NCBI GenBank assembly: GCA_036784855.1
Contig: JAZDSV010000005.1
Span: forward strand, 1-64,000
DNA length: 64,000 nt
Source: Aphelidium insulamus
Lineage: Eukaryota > Aphelidiomycota > Aphelidea > Aphelidiaceae
Direction: 5' to 3'
Shown: positions 35,101 to 46,379 of the stretch, piece by piece
Position numbering within the stretch: the first letter of the stretch is position 1
Layout: each line of letters begins with the position of its first letter
Notes under the pieces: model-generated
What the model was told of the DNA's origin: nothing
What the model saw: only the letters and a program-made list of their open reading frames with translations
Database searches by the model: none
Made by a program: the position numbers and the translations under genes

Positions 35101-38100
35101 CTACTTGATCCCGGTAAACGATATTGAACCGCTGGAAAAGGTCACAGATGCCTACTTGGACCAGTACTTATGGTACGAGGCGGACAAGCGTCACCTATTC
35201 CCTTCGTGGATCAAGCCGTCGGACTCCGAGCCGCCCCCTCTCCTAGTATACAAGTGGTGCCAGGGTATCAACAATTTAAGCGAGGTCTGGGACACGTCTG
35301 AGGGACAATGCAACGTAATGCTGGAGACCAAACTGAGCAAGATGTGCGAGAAGATGGATCTGACATTGCTAAACAGGTTGCTTCGTCTGATTCTCGACCA
35401 CAATCTGGCGGATTACATTTCGGCGAAAAATAATATTGTATTCACGTACAAGGACATGAACCACACCAACGCATACGGATTGGTGCGAGGCCTTCAGTTT
35501 GCCAGTTTTGTGGTACAATATTATGGTCTTGTTTGCGACATCTTGATCCTTGGTTTGCACCGGGCGAGCGAAATTGCCGGTCCGCCACAAATGCCCAACG
35601 ATTTCCTTCAGTTCCGCGACGCTGCAACAGAGACGCGGCATCCAATTCGTCTGTACACCAGATACATTGATCGAATCCACATGCTGTTGCGATTTACGGC
35701 TGATGAGGCACGCGATCTCATTCAACGTTATTTAACGGAGCACCCTGACCCCAACAATGAGAATGTTGTCGGGTACAACAACAAGAAGTGTTGGCCCCGC
35801 GACTGCCGCATGCGACTCATGAAGCATGATGTCAATCTCGGAAGAGCCGTCTTCTGGGACATCAAAAACCGGCTGCCTCGCAGCATGACCACGATCGAGT
35901 GGGAGGACTCCTTTTGCTCCGTGTACAGCAAGGACAACCCCAACTTGTTATTTGCCATGTCGGGCTTCGAAGTTAGAATATTGCCAAAGAGCCGGCAGCT
36001 GAGCGAGGAGTTTACGTTGAAGGATGGAGTGTGGAATTTGATCAACGAGCAGACAAAAGAGCGGACCGCGCAGGCATTCTTGCGCGTGGACGAAGAGAGC
36101 CTGAAAAAGTTTCACAATCGTGTCCGACAAATATTAATGAGCTCTGGCGCAACAACTTTTACCAAGGTCGCCAACAAGTGGAACACTGGTGAGTTTTCTG
36201 TGAAATCTTCCTGTATTTTCATTGACTTTCTATAGCTCTCATTGGTCTGATGACTTACTTTCGCGAAGCCGTGATCCACACGCGGGAGTTGTTAGATTTG
36301 CTAGTAAAATGCGAGACTAAGATTCAGACCCGTATCAAGATTGGATTGAATTCCAAGATGCCTAGCCGTTTCCCTCCAGTCGTATTTTACTCACCAAAGG
36401 AGCTCGGTGGCCTGGGAATGCTTTCAATGGGCCATGTGCTTATTCCGCAGTCTGATTTACGCTGGTCGAAGCAGATTGAATCTGGCATTACGCACTTTAG
36501 AAGTGGAATGTCCCACGAGGACAACCAAGTAATTCCAAATCTGTTTCGTTACATCCAGCCGTGGGAATCCGAGTTTATCGACTCGCAGCGCGTTTGGGCC
36601 GAGTATGCTCTCAAGCGCCAGGAGGCTATTGCGCAGAACCGTCGGTTGACACTCGAAGATCTCGAAGACTCGTGGGATCGCGGTATTCCGCGCATCAACA
36701 CACTGTTCTCAAAAGATCGGCACACTTTGGCTTACGATAAAGGTTGGCGTGTACGCACAGACTTCAAGCAGTACCAACTGCTGAAGAACAATCCATTCTG
36801 GTGGACTCATCAGCGGCACGACGGAAAATTGTGGAACCTGAACAATTACAGGACGGACATGATCCAGGCCCTCGGCGGAGTGGAAGGTATCCTCGAGCAC
36901 ACCTTGTTCAAGGGAACGTATTTCCCTTCGTGGGAGGGTCTCTTCTGGGAGAAAGCATCCGGATTTGAAGACACGCTCAAGTTCAAGAAACTCACCAACG
37001 CCCAGCGCTCTGGTTTGAATCAGATTCCGAATCGTCGTTTCACTTTGTGGTGGTCACCGACGATCAATCGAGCTAATGTCTATGTTGGTTTCCAAGTGCA
37101 GCTCGACTTGACTGGTATTTTCATGCACGGAAAGATCCCCACGTTGAAGATTTCTTTAATTCAAATCTGTCGTGCGCATTTGTGGCAAAAGATTCACGAA
37201 TCCGTGGTCATGGACTTGTGTCAAGTGTTTGACCAAGAATTGGATGCACTGGAGATTGAGACGGTGCAGAAGGAGACTATTCATCCGCGCAAGAGCTACA
37301 AGATGAACAGCTCTTGTGCCGACATTCTTTTGTTCGCTGCTTACAAATGGAATGTGTCCCGGCCGTCATTGCTCAGCGACACCAAAGACTCGTTCGACGG
37401 CAACACCACCACCAAGTACTGGGTGGACGTGCAGCTAAGATGGGGCGATTTCGACTCGCATGACATTGAGCGATATACGCGCGCCAAGTTTTTGGATTAC
37501 ACAACGGACAATATGAGTATTTACCCTTCGCCGACTGGGCTGATGATCGGAATCGACATTGCGTACAACCTTCACTCGGCCTATGGCAACTGGTTCCCGG
37601 GAATGAAGCCCCTGATCACACAAGCCACCGGAAAGATCATGAAGGCCAATCCGGCGCTGCATGTTTTGCGTGAACGTATACGAAAGGCTTTGCAGTTGTA
37701 TTCGTCCGAACCGGAAGAGCCCTACTTGAACAGCCAGAACTACGGCGAGTTGTTTAGCAATCAGATCATCTGGTTCGTCGATGACACAAACGTGTACCGC
37801 GTCACCATCCATAAGACGTTTGAGGGAAATTTGACTACGAAACCAATCAACGGAGCGATTTTCATATTTAACCCGCGTACCGGCCAATTGTTCCTGAAGA
37901 TTATTCACACTTCGGTTTGGGCGGGCCAGAAGCGTCTCAGCCAGCTTGCCAAGTGGAAAACTGCAGAAGAAGTTGCCGCTCTTATCCGATCGCTCCCTAT
38001 TGAAGAGCAGCCAAAACAGATTATTGTCACGCGCAAGGGAATGTTGGATCCTCTCGAGGTCCACTTGCTCGACTTTCCCAACATTGTGATCAAGGGATCC

Positions 38101-39504
38101 GAGTTGCAGTTGCCGTTCCAAGCCGTGATGAAGATTGAGAAGTTTGGAGATTTGATTCTGCGCGCCAACGAGCCTCAGATGTGGTACGTATACCGTACAT
38201 ATAGTATTTTGCTGTCCGCATGTTGTTAATTGTTTAGCTTGTTTAATCTGTACGACGACTGGCTAAAGACCATCTCGTCATACACGGCATTTTCTCGGCT
38301 CATTCTGATCATGCGCTCGCTGCATGTAAATAACGAGCGCACGAAAATGATTTTGCGACCCGACAAGAATACCATCACCGAGCCGCATCATGTGTGGCCA
38401 ACGCTGCCTGACGAGGAGTGGATAAAGGTTGAGGTGGCGATGAAGGACTTGATCCTTGCCGATTACGGCAAGAAGAACAATGTGAATGTCACTCAGCTTA
38501 CGCAGTCGGAAATCCGCGACATTATCCTCGGCATGGACATCCAGGCGCCGTCGCTGCAACGGCAGCAAATGGATCAGATCGATCAGAATGCTCAGCAAGA
38601 TCAGGCACAAGTAACTGCAACCACCACCAAGTCGCAAAACGTCCACGGCGAGGAGATTATTGTGACCACGACATCAAACTATGAACAGCAGACGTTTGCA
38701 TCTAAAACCGAGTGGCGCATCCGAGCCATCTCCACCACCAACCTCAATCTCCGCACGAATAGCATATACGTCAACACGGACGACATCAAGGATGTCGGCT
38801 ACACATACGTGCTGCCAAAGAACATACTCAAGCGCTTCATTGTCATATCGGACTTGCGTACGCAAGTGGCTGCGTACGCGTACGGCATCTCGCCGCCCGA
38901 CAATCCTCAGGTGAAGGAAATTCGCGCTCTAGTCATGGTGCCGCAATGGGGCACGAACACCCAGGTTACTCTGCCGACTCAGCTGCCAGAGCACGAGTAC
39001 CTGAACGACTACGAGCCACTCGGCTGGATCCACACACAGCCAAACGAGATGGCGCACCTGGCCCCGCAGGACCTCACGATGCACTCGCGGATGCTCGCGG
39101 AGAATCAAAACTGGGACACGGAGAAGTGTGTCATCATCACGTGCGCATTCACCCCCGGCTCCTGCTCGCTCACTGCCTACAAGGCAACGGAATCCGGCGC
39201 CGAGTGGGGTCGCGGAAATCGTGACATGAGCAGCAACCCGCCCGGCTTCTCGCCATTGCACTTTGAAAAGGTGCAGATGCTGCTCAGCGATAGGTTCCTC
39301 GGCTTCTTCATGGTGCCGGAGGAGGGGAGCTGGAACTACAACTTCATGGGCAGCTCGCATTCGGCCGGCATGCGCTACTCACTCAAGATTGACCAGCCAA
39401 AAGAGTTTTACCACGAGAACCACCGGCCGAGCCACTTTCTCAACTTTGCAGACCTGGAAGAGGGCGGCCAAGCCGAGGCCGACCTTGAAGACGTCTTCCA
39501 GTAG
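32187..39504 (+). CDS. PRP8: Spliceosome core protein PRP8
   Basis: Seven exons, about 2,300 residues, near full family length. Exon 1 (32187-32378) ends in PPEHVRK; the next starts [13 protein letters not shown]. Later junctions: AQWG|TMWIMM (32661-32711), near 34141-34184, near 34506-34551 (AWRCW|KANIPW), 36188-36235, and near 38184-38238. Conserved blocks cover the whole protein: PRO8NT ([14 protein letters not shown]), the RT-like and linker region (KADWW...[15 protein letters not shown]), the RNase H-like domain ([20 protein letters not shown]), and a C-terminal JAB1/MPN-type domain ([46 protein letters not shown]). Prp8 sits at the spliceosome's catalytic centre and its C-terminal domain regulates Brr2 (established). 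Intron 1 has two possible donors, GTGAGA at 32370 and GCAAGT at 32379; only the GC donor keeps the conserved VRK. Confidence 0.97.
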
Positions 39505-39565
39505 CGCACCTGCTCAGCATGGCAGTACAACAGAGAATCAATTCGTACATGATGTTCTATTCATA

Positions 39566-41321
39566 CTATTTGTGAGAGCGCTCTAGTTTGCAGGCTTGCA
39601 GCGAAGAACATAATGCTCGCTGATACATTTGCGCCCTGGCAAGCTGGAAATCGGCACCGCGCACTATGTCAACATCTTCGTCGGCTCCCAGTTTGGGTGA
39701 CACTGAAACAGGGCGAGGCCGTGACGACGTTGACTCAGACTGACCTGCAGCGAGTTTGTAGAAGCGCGTGAGGCGATCTTTGGCAGAAGGTTCCATGTTT
39801 GGCATCCAGCTGGTGATTGAATCCATTAATACGCGCTTCATCGCCATCCACACAGCCATCAGTGATATCAGTACCATCAGTAGTAAGAGCAGCACAGGCT
39901 GAAACCATCCGCTAAGCACCGGTGAATTCAGCAACAAATTGTCGCATAGCAGAAAATTCCACTGATCCAGTGGAGCCGTACAGGGGAAGAGCAGCCGATT
40001 AGCGAGATGAGATAGTGTTGCAGTTGGCCATCGGGTAGGCCTTGAGCGGTGCAGTGAGGCCTTTACAAACAAGTCCAACAGCCGACCAAGACAACGCTCC
40101 ACGTGGGCATCATCGCGATGTTTGGTTCCCTTTGGCACAAAAACAGTCCACCCGTACTCTGTCCACAGAGTTCCCAGCGCTACCAGCGGGGACTCGGACG
40201 CTGCCAGCCAGGTAAAAAGATCGTAGTTGAATGTCTGGATGGAAACCACTTCCGTTGCCGATTTCATCCCGATAACGACATCGTCGTGTGAACCGGGGAG
40301 CCTAATCGCAAAGGCAACATTGTTCCGAACAGCAATAGGCTGCAAGATGTACCGGAAGACAAGTCGCACGCACAGTCGCTGATACAATGACGGCGCCTGG
40401 TACTGCACCGTGTTGGGACCCAAAGGATCAGGCTTCGGGTATATGGGCAGCCGTTTCTTGTATGCCAACAACAGCGCCTGGTACATTATCCTACACACAG
40501 CACATCAGCAATGAGTTTCTATAAGCAACATATCATAACACTCACCGCGGCACAGTAAGAGAAATGGTACCGGCATGCCACAATAAAAGTGACACGGCTG
40601 TCGGGGCCGTGAATGGCAGCGCCTTCAGAGACATCGTGGCAGTGAACTTGGCAGATTCCCCGCCGTCCAGCAGCGCCACCACCACGCCCACCTGGCCACC
40701 GTGAGCCATATAGTCCTTGACGTGGAACTCGTAGCAGCCACAGCGATCATTGAAGGGTGACACGTGGAACTGCTTGACGGCGCGCCACCGATAATCATAG
40801 CCGGGGCGGACAGAGCCCAGTTCCCGCGATCGGGGCAGTGCATAGCAGTGACGCTCGCCGAATGTATTGCTCACCTCCACCACCACGCCGCAGAGAGCGG
40901 GGTTGTTGTTGTTGCTGCCATTAGTCGAACCACCTGCCACGCGGTGGTAGCAGAAGTACAGCGTTATCGGGTTGAATGAGCGGCCAAACCACCGCGGCAT
41001 TGTAACCATCCATATGTGTTGCGGGGGCGGCGTCTGTTGCAGTGCCGGGTCCACGATACGCAGATGGGCGTACACCCGTTCAGCCAGCGACAGTTCAGCC
41101 GCCGACTGCAGCCCGTCCCGCAGATAGGTGCGCTGCTCGATGGATAGGGGACATAGGGTGCCGATACGCCGGTCAGCGCGGTCGCATGCAAACCACCGGG
41201 GCCACAGCGACGCATCAGCACACAGGTCCACCGCGCAGTACACTAACGGGTAGCGAAATGCATGCGGCACGGGCTGCCGTCGAGCATGGTCGGTGTGGCC
41301 CTGCAGGAATGTTGCCGACAT
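39566..41321 (-). CDS. DUF1365 family protein with C-terminal membrane region
   Basis: Two exons, 41321-40546 and 40490-39566, phase 2; 566 residues. The N-terminal half is a clear DUF1365 domain: HARRQPVPHAFRYPLVY at the start, MPRWFGRSFNPITLYFCYH, EVSNTFGERHCY, and KQFHVSPFNDRCGCYEFHVKD. The second half has a hydrophobic segment (FQPVLLLLLMVLISLMAVWMAM), then a Ser-rich tail. Bacterial DUF1365 proteins sit in gene clusters with cyclopropane-fatty-acid-synthase-like methyltransferases and amine oxidases, so a link to membrane lipid modification is possible (inference). The start is the first Met before the HARRxPxxHxF block. It is convergent with PRP8 (61 bp between stops). Confidence 0.85.
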
Positions 41322-41418
41322 GTCACTGCACTTGACGTCACTCTTTGGGCCGATTGCGGGACACTGTCAAAGGAAGCGTGCAACAGCTGCGGCTAATGTG
41401 ATGGCATGGTACAGAGTT

Positions 41419-41838
41419 CTAATGCACGCACGGATCTATTTGGGCTGCGCTGCCACCTTTGACGAGGTTGGCAGGGATGCTGGCACGAACCAAAACCCAA
41501 GCGCCATTTACCATCAGCTGGCTGGAGTTCCCGAGAGGAGTTGGCCCGTCGGGTGCCAAATTCCATGGATCTGGTTCCAGCTCAAGGTTGTACGGCTCCA
41601 GTTGGTTGTGCCGCGTGATGTCTGTAAACATTGTCTCTAGCGCAACCCAGCAGCTGGACGTGCAATTCAGGACACATGAACTGCCATATTCTACATCCTT
41701 CACCGCGGCACTGGCGAAATAAGCGTCAATGGCGTCAATGGCGTCAATGGCGAAAACGAGCTTCCAAAGCGCGCGCGTAATAAGATTAAGAAAAATGACA
41801 ATACTATTCGTACGCTGGCACCAATACAGGTACTATTA
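41419..41838 (-). CDS. Hypothetical protein with Ile-Asp-Ala repeats
   Basis: Open minus-strand frame of about 138 codons with protein-like composition. It has a hydrophobic start region (NSIVIFLNLITRALWKLVFA), three IDA tripeptides encoded by a 9-bp tandem repeat (41722-41752), then a Cys-containing stretch (SCVLNCTSSCW) and a Pro-rich part (LEPDPWNLAPDGPTP). No in-frame Met lies at the start, so an upstream exon would be needed. It may encode a secreted protein or be a relic. No family recognised. Confidence 0.3.
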
Positions 41839-42199
41839 TTGCAGTCACGCAGCCGTTGATGGCCCAGTTTTTAATGGAGCTGCGGCTGCGCGATCACATT
41901 TATGGCATCACATTTATGTGGCTCGATGACGTGGACCTGATCATGCAGCTGCGCAGTACATAGTGCGAACCTGAGCCAGGACCCAACGAAGCGGCATTAC
42001 AATTGACTAACTGGAGGAATATTGGCGAGTCCAGCTTTAATCTTTTAAAAGCTGGGATGAACCAGCATATTGAACCCTGGTCGCCAAATAGCTTTTTCTG
42101 GCGGCTCCTGGAGTAATGACATCTGCTTGTCCACCGCTCAAATTAGAGCGCACAAACCGGCAATTAGAAAGCCCAATTTAGTAGTTCAGCACATTGGCG

Positions 42200-42284
42200 G
42201 AGAAGAACAATAATATCATTAAGAATATCTTTACTATTAAGAGAAGAACTGAGAAGAACAATAATATCATAAGAATATCTTTAA
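42200..42284. repeat. 34-bp imperfect tandem repeat
   Basis: AT-rich unit beginning GAGAAGAACAATAATATCAT and ending AAGAATATCTTTA, at 42200-42233 and 42251-42284, just 3' of the phosphatase gene. Confidence 0.85.
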
Positions 42285-42301
42285 TATTATTAAATATTGC
42301 T

Positions 42302-43766
42302 TCACGTGGACTCGGGCTGCAATTGCTCCACCACTCGAATGCGATGACCCTGCATGTTATAAAATTCCACGTGATAGCGACTTGGATCTTCCAGCAGGTC
42401 GTTCAGTAGGTCCGTTGGATCGTTCAACACCGATGTATAGCGATATCGATCTTTGGATTCTTCTTCAATATAATAACTAGGTTCATCTCTCGAATGCTTC
42501 TTGGCATTATCAAGGGAACTGGGGATACTATTCACTCGAGCCAAATCGCGCAGCGCGGGAATAATATCGCGCAATCGCGTGTCGAGCTGGTTTTCTCCCT
42601 TCCATGGCGGTATCTGAATTGCATTGTCTGGCTGGAACAGAGCCGCCATGTCACTGTCATCTAGCAGAACAACCTTGTGCAAGTCACGACCAAGGCGCTC
42701 CAAATCTTTGACGGCATCTCCAAAATATGATGTGCAATCATCAATATACAGAACGTGTTCAATCAAATCATGGCTTTTCGTGTTCTTCTTGATGATCTTG
42801 TTGAAGTTCTCGTTGATTGCAGCAATGACACCGTCAGATACTGCACGTCCCGACGCAGTAAAGACAATGACTAATGAATATTAATCATTTAAGTTTTGGC
42901 AACAAAAGGCTTACACTCGTAATATTCTTGCAATTCTTCCAAAAAGTGGAGCAGGTGGGGACGAAATTTAGTTTCCTGAATGCATGTGTCACCTTTTTCG
43001 TGATACGATTTGGCTGGAACTGTGTGGTAAACAGTCCATGTCTGACTACCGTGGTCGCTAGCATCGACTTCCGATAATGTGCTCTACAAGTTTTAAAAAG
43101 ACGCATGACAAAATTAAATTCAATTTAAAGAAATACCGGTTCTGTGTTTCCAACAGATTTTCGGTACACTAAGGTCCTATCCAGGTCTAATACTAGCGTT
43201 TTCTTGCCATTTACTGCGAGTGGAATGCGCGAATTTGGATTTTCATGATTTAAACAAGATTTCCCCAAATCCTTTTCTTCCACCTCAACTATCGGAGTAA
43301 TCTGGCCCGTTGCTACTTCCGCATACCTGGCCGTATCCACCACGCGGAAGTGAACTGGTTTCCAAATCGATGTAGGGCTGTTCGTTTCGATTGTCACTGA
43401 GTCGGCCTTAATCTCAATCGCAGTGATGGAAAATAGCCGCAATTTAAAGCTCACAGACGCCACAGACTCTCCATATTGCACATCCAGTCTGTAGTCGGCA
43501 TCGTCCTCGATCACGTTTGCCACGTCAGTCAGATCTAAGTACGCTCTACGAAAGCGTCCTAAGGCATCGCGCACAAATTCTACAGAGCTCGCTAGCACGT
43601 CTTTGTCGTCCGATTGACTAATCAGTTTGACTATGCCAAGCAGCTCCTCGGAGCCGCGCGCAGCACTAATTCGAATCTCGAGTACATTGTCGGGATGTAG
43701 TTTCACCAACTCGTTCGTTTGTGGTGTATACACATCCAAAGCTACACCAGTGAAGGGACCTTCCAT
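42302..43766 (-). CDS. FCP1/NIF-type (HAD) phosphatase with unrecognised N-terminal domain
   Basis: Three exons by phase, 43766-43137, 43083-42915, 42870-42302; 455 residues. Residues 1-190 form a beta-rich domain I do not recognise (TGVALDVYTP...LRLFSITAIEI). The catalytic domain begins KTLVLDLDRTLVY (DxDxT nucleophile) at the end of exon 1. It continues RPHLLHFLEELQEYYE, IVFTASG, VLYIDDCTSY and LERLGRDLHKVVLLDDS (distal acidic pair). This is the NIF/FCP1 fold shared by RNA polymerase II CTD phosphatases, Nem1/Dullard lipid regulators and TIM50. There is no membrane or mitochondrial targeting segment, which argues against Nem1 and TIM50. The C-terminus is charged. The start Met at 43766 is preferred because the frame upstream shows poor coding character. 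Confidence 0.75.
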
Positions 43767-43998
43767 TACACAGTGTATATACACGTACCATACGCACAAC
43801 AGCTGAGCAGAATAGCGCACACGACGTGGCTGAAATTCGGGAAGAGCATGTCGAAAAGTGGCTTTGCAGAGTGGAAAAGATGGAAAAGACGATTGCGCCA
43901 ATCGTTTTGCAGTATGTATTTCAAGGAGGCGTCAGAACCCCTTTCGTGTTAGAACTCATTTTTCCTGCTTCTGTTTCTTATTGCTTCTTTTTCTTTTG

Positions 43999-44142
43999 AA
44001 GCTCCGGCTACTACCCCACATTCTCTGTGTTAAAACGGCTGCGGCTCTGTGGTACGTGTGGTACTGTGGACATTGCACACCGTGTCCGACATTGCCTGGC
44101 TCGGCAGGGGGAAGGTGCTCAGCTGGCTCAATACGACATATT
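43999..44142 (+). pseudogene. Relic of LINE ORF2 3' end
   Basis: Aligns by eye with about 51978-52147 of the full LINE: shared strings include GGCTACTACC, CACCG(C/T)GTCCGACATTG and GTGCTCA, with substitutions and internal deletions. It corresponds to the Cys/His-rich end of ORF2 and has no open frame. It is an old 5'-truncated copy in the same orientation. Confidence 0.8.
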
Positions 44143-44291
44143 ATCACTGAAGCATATGTATTCAACATAATTTGTATGCATTCCCGATCGTGGCAGGCAC
44201 AATTTTGCTTGAAGTGACCGCGGGGCGCATTGTACACAGCACAGCACACACTCCCTGAAGTGGTCTACATACATTGACACATCGCCATTTA

Positions 44292-46379
44292 TTACTTCCC
44301 ACGCGCAGAGTGTGCGCTATCGGCAGAGTTATTGCTATTAATGGCTGGCACCGCCGCCATTTGATGGACGCGTGTCTCTTGCTGCGTGGCGCTGCCCGTA
44401 TGTTTCAGCGGGGTGCTCAGTTCATGCGTCGCCTTGTCCTCCTTGATGGCGCCGTTAGTGGGTGCTGGAGTAGAATCCTGTGCCTGTGCGACATCCTGCG
44501 AATCCGTGAGCTGCAGCACTGGCGGGGACGCCGGCTCTGACGTGTGAGCACTGCGCGGCGCCGGTGTGCGGTACCCGGAGCTTCCCGCGCCGTTCCCATT
44601 AGCACTGGTAGCGGCGCCGCTCTGGTAGTGTCGCAGCTGCGCGCTCACCTGCTCCAGACACTCCTCGGTCCACTGGCGGCGCTTGCACGCCACGGCGATC
44701 AGGCGCCGGTAGGAGGCGTGCAGCATGGCGTAGCGGTCCACCTCGATCGCCGTGGTGGCCAGGCCCTGCAGCGTGGTGCACCCGTTAAACATTAGCGGTT
44801 GCTGTCCCGGCGAGATGGAGGTGGCGGTGGGTGACGCTGCTGCTGCTGCTGCATTGGCAGACAGCGGGGCAAGTGAGGCTGCCGTGAACAGTAGCGGCTG
44901 TTGCTGCTGCTGCTGAAGTAGTGCTGGCGGCGGCGGCAGGGAAGGTGGTGGCGGGAAGCGTATAGTGGGCGGTGGTGCCTGACCTAACGCATGGCCGTCA
45001 CCTTGACGCGCAGACACTGCGCCACCCGCGTCAATTGAAGGCAGGTGTGGACGGGAGGAAGAGGAGGAGGAGGAGGCGTTGATGCTGGGCTGTGGCAGAT
45101 CATTCGTCGCCGTGGCAGCGGCTAAACGTGGCCGCTGCAACAGGTGCTGGTGCTGCTGATGCTCTGCGTCCCCGCCGTCGGACTGGCCCCCGGGGCGTTT
45201 CAGCGTGGTGCCGTGGTGGACTGTGAGCATGTCTGCCGGGGGAGAGTGTGTGAGCAGGTCGCCGGCAGCTGACAGCATTGAGGCGCGTGGGCGCTGTGCG
45301 GCGGGCAGGCTGTGCAGCAGATGATGCGCGGGCACCATCTGGCGCGGCGGCTGCTGCATGGGGAACGGCCACGGCATCCCGCCGGTGATGGAGGCGCGGC
45401 GTTGCCTGATGGACGCGAGTGCATTGGCGGCCACCTGCGAGTCGTTCCGACCGCCGGCTGCCACTCGGCCACGCACCCGACTGCCAGCACCCGGCCTGCT
45501 AGACAGTCTGTACGTGTTCATGTAGGCGAGTATGGTGCGCCGAACGCTCTCCTGGCTGAGGGTGAAGGCCGTGTCCACCGCTGACAGTGCACCCTGCTGC
45601 CCCTGCTTGCCATACTGGTGGTTGTGCTCCGTCTCGAAGCTGGTGACGCGCCACGCCCGCAGCTTCGAGTGGTAGTTGATGTTGACACGCATCCGGCATC
45701 CGCATCGCATGCTGGAACCCGCACGTCCACGCTGCGGTGCATGAGCGGGCGTCGGCGTTCTAGGCGACTCGGCATCAGGCTGGTGACTGTCGTCCCCGTC
45801 ATCGTCAGCCGCAGGTTGTGCCGTGCCCGCCGCAGTCGTCACTGATGGCGAGGACGTTGTCGATGGCGAGGATGTTGTTGATGGCGTGGATGTTGTTGAT
45901 GGGGAAAGAGCCGCCGTGTCAGAGCTGGGCGGCGGGCGGCCTTGACGATTGCACGCCATGATGACACGTTTCGGCTCCGTGTTGATGGTGATTATGCGGA
46001 AACCGTCGTGCTCGGCCTGCGCGGTCAACGCGCGCATCAGCACCGTGAGACAGGCGGGTCTGTCGCCGGCGGCTGTCGGGGCCTTCAACTGTTGCTGCTG
46101 TTGCTGCTGTTCGGTGTGCACGGCAAACGTTACTTTCGAGTCCGCGCCGTCCGTGTAGAGCGACGAGGCCGACACGGGCGACAACTCGAACCGCATGTCC
46201 TTGACCGCGTGCAGCAGTGTGGCCATGTTGGGCGCGACGGGGAGCCAGCACGGATGCTGCGTCGACTGTTGTTGCGACGGCTTTGACGGTGGCATTGGTG
46301 GCGCAGCAGGAATTTGTGGGCGCAGTGCCGGCTGCTCTGCCGCCGACTCTATTCTGGGCGCGATCTCACCGGCAGTCAT
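44292..46379 (-). CDS. FAR1-type (WRKY-GCM1 fold) DNA-binding protein
   Basis: Single long exon, about 695 residues from the Met at 46379. Zinc-ligand pattern of the FAR1/AFT-type domain: Cys at about residue 142 (VIMACNRQG), CxC at about 226 (MRCGCRMRVNIN), then WRVTSFETEHNHQYG with the HxH pair at about 253. In FAR1-type domains the first Cys and the CP/CxC are usually closer; here about 80 residues of Ser/Thr/Pro and Asp/Gln sequence intervene. The rest is rich in Gln runs, Pro, Ser and Ala, typical of transcription factors. Likely a nuclear DNA-binding regulator; related domains occur in Mutator-like transposases and in yeast Aft1/Rcs1. There is no transposase core, so it may be domesticated (inference). 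A LINE is inserted 234 bp upstream of the start. Confidence 0.75.
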   Translation of the reverse strand: MTAGEIAPRIESAAEQPALRPQIPAAPPMPPSKPSQQQSTQHPCWLPVAPNMATLLHAVKDMRFELSPVSASSLYTDGADSKVTFAVHTEQQQQQQQLKAPTAAGDRPACLTVLMRALTAQAEHDGFRIITINTEPKRVIMACNRQGRPPPSSDTAALSPSTTSTPSTTSSPSTTSSPSVTTAAGTAQPAADDDGDDSHQPDAESPRTPTPAHAPQRGRAGSSMRCGCRMRVNINYHSKLRAWRVTSFETEHNHQYGKQGQQGALSAVDTAFTLSQESVRRTILAYMNTYRLSSRPGAGSRVRGRVAAGGRNDSQVAANALASIRQRRASITGGMPWPFPMQQPPRQMVPAHHLLHSLPAAQRPRASMLSAAGDLLTHSPPADMLTVHHGTTLKRPGGQSDGGDAEHQQHQHLLQRPRLAAATATNDLPQPSINASSSSSSSRPHLPSIDAGGAVSARQGDGHALGQAPPPTIRFPPPPSLPPPPALLQQQQQQPLLFTAASLAPLSANAAAAAASPTATSISPGQQPLMFNGCTTLQGLATTAIEVDRYAMLHASYRRLIAVACKRRQWTEECLEQVSAQLRHYQSGAATSANGNGAGSSGYRTPAPRSAHTSEPASPPVLQLTDSQDVAQAQDSTPAPTNGAIKEDKATHELSTPLKHTGSATQQETRVHQMAAVPAINSNNSADSAHSARGK

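Larger units (their letters stand above)
41322..42301. other. Region with fragments and short repeats
   Basis: 980 bp between the DUF1365 start and the phosphatase 3' end. It holds a coherent minus-strand frame at about 41419-41838 (listed separately) and an opposite-strand fragment at about 41850-41943 encoding MAQFLMELRLRDHIYG-like sequence ending at a stop. It also holds a 34-bp tandem repeat at 42200-42284. The fragment could be the end of a lost gene. No RNA gene is evident. Confidence 0.4.
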
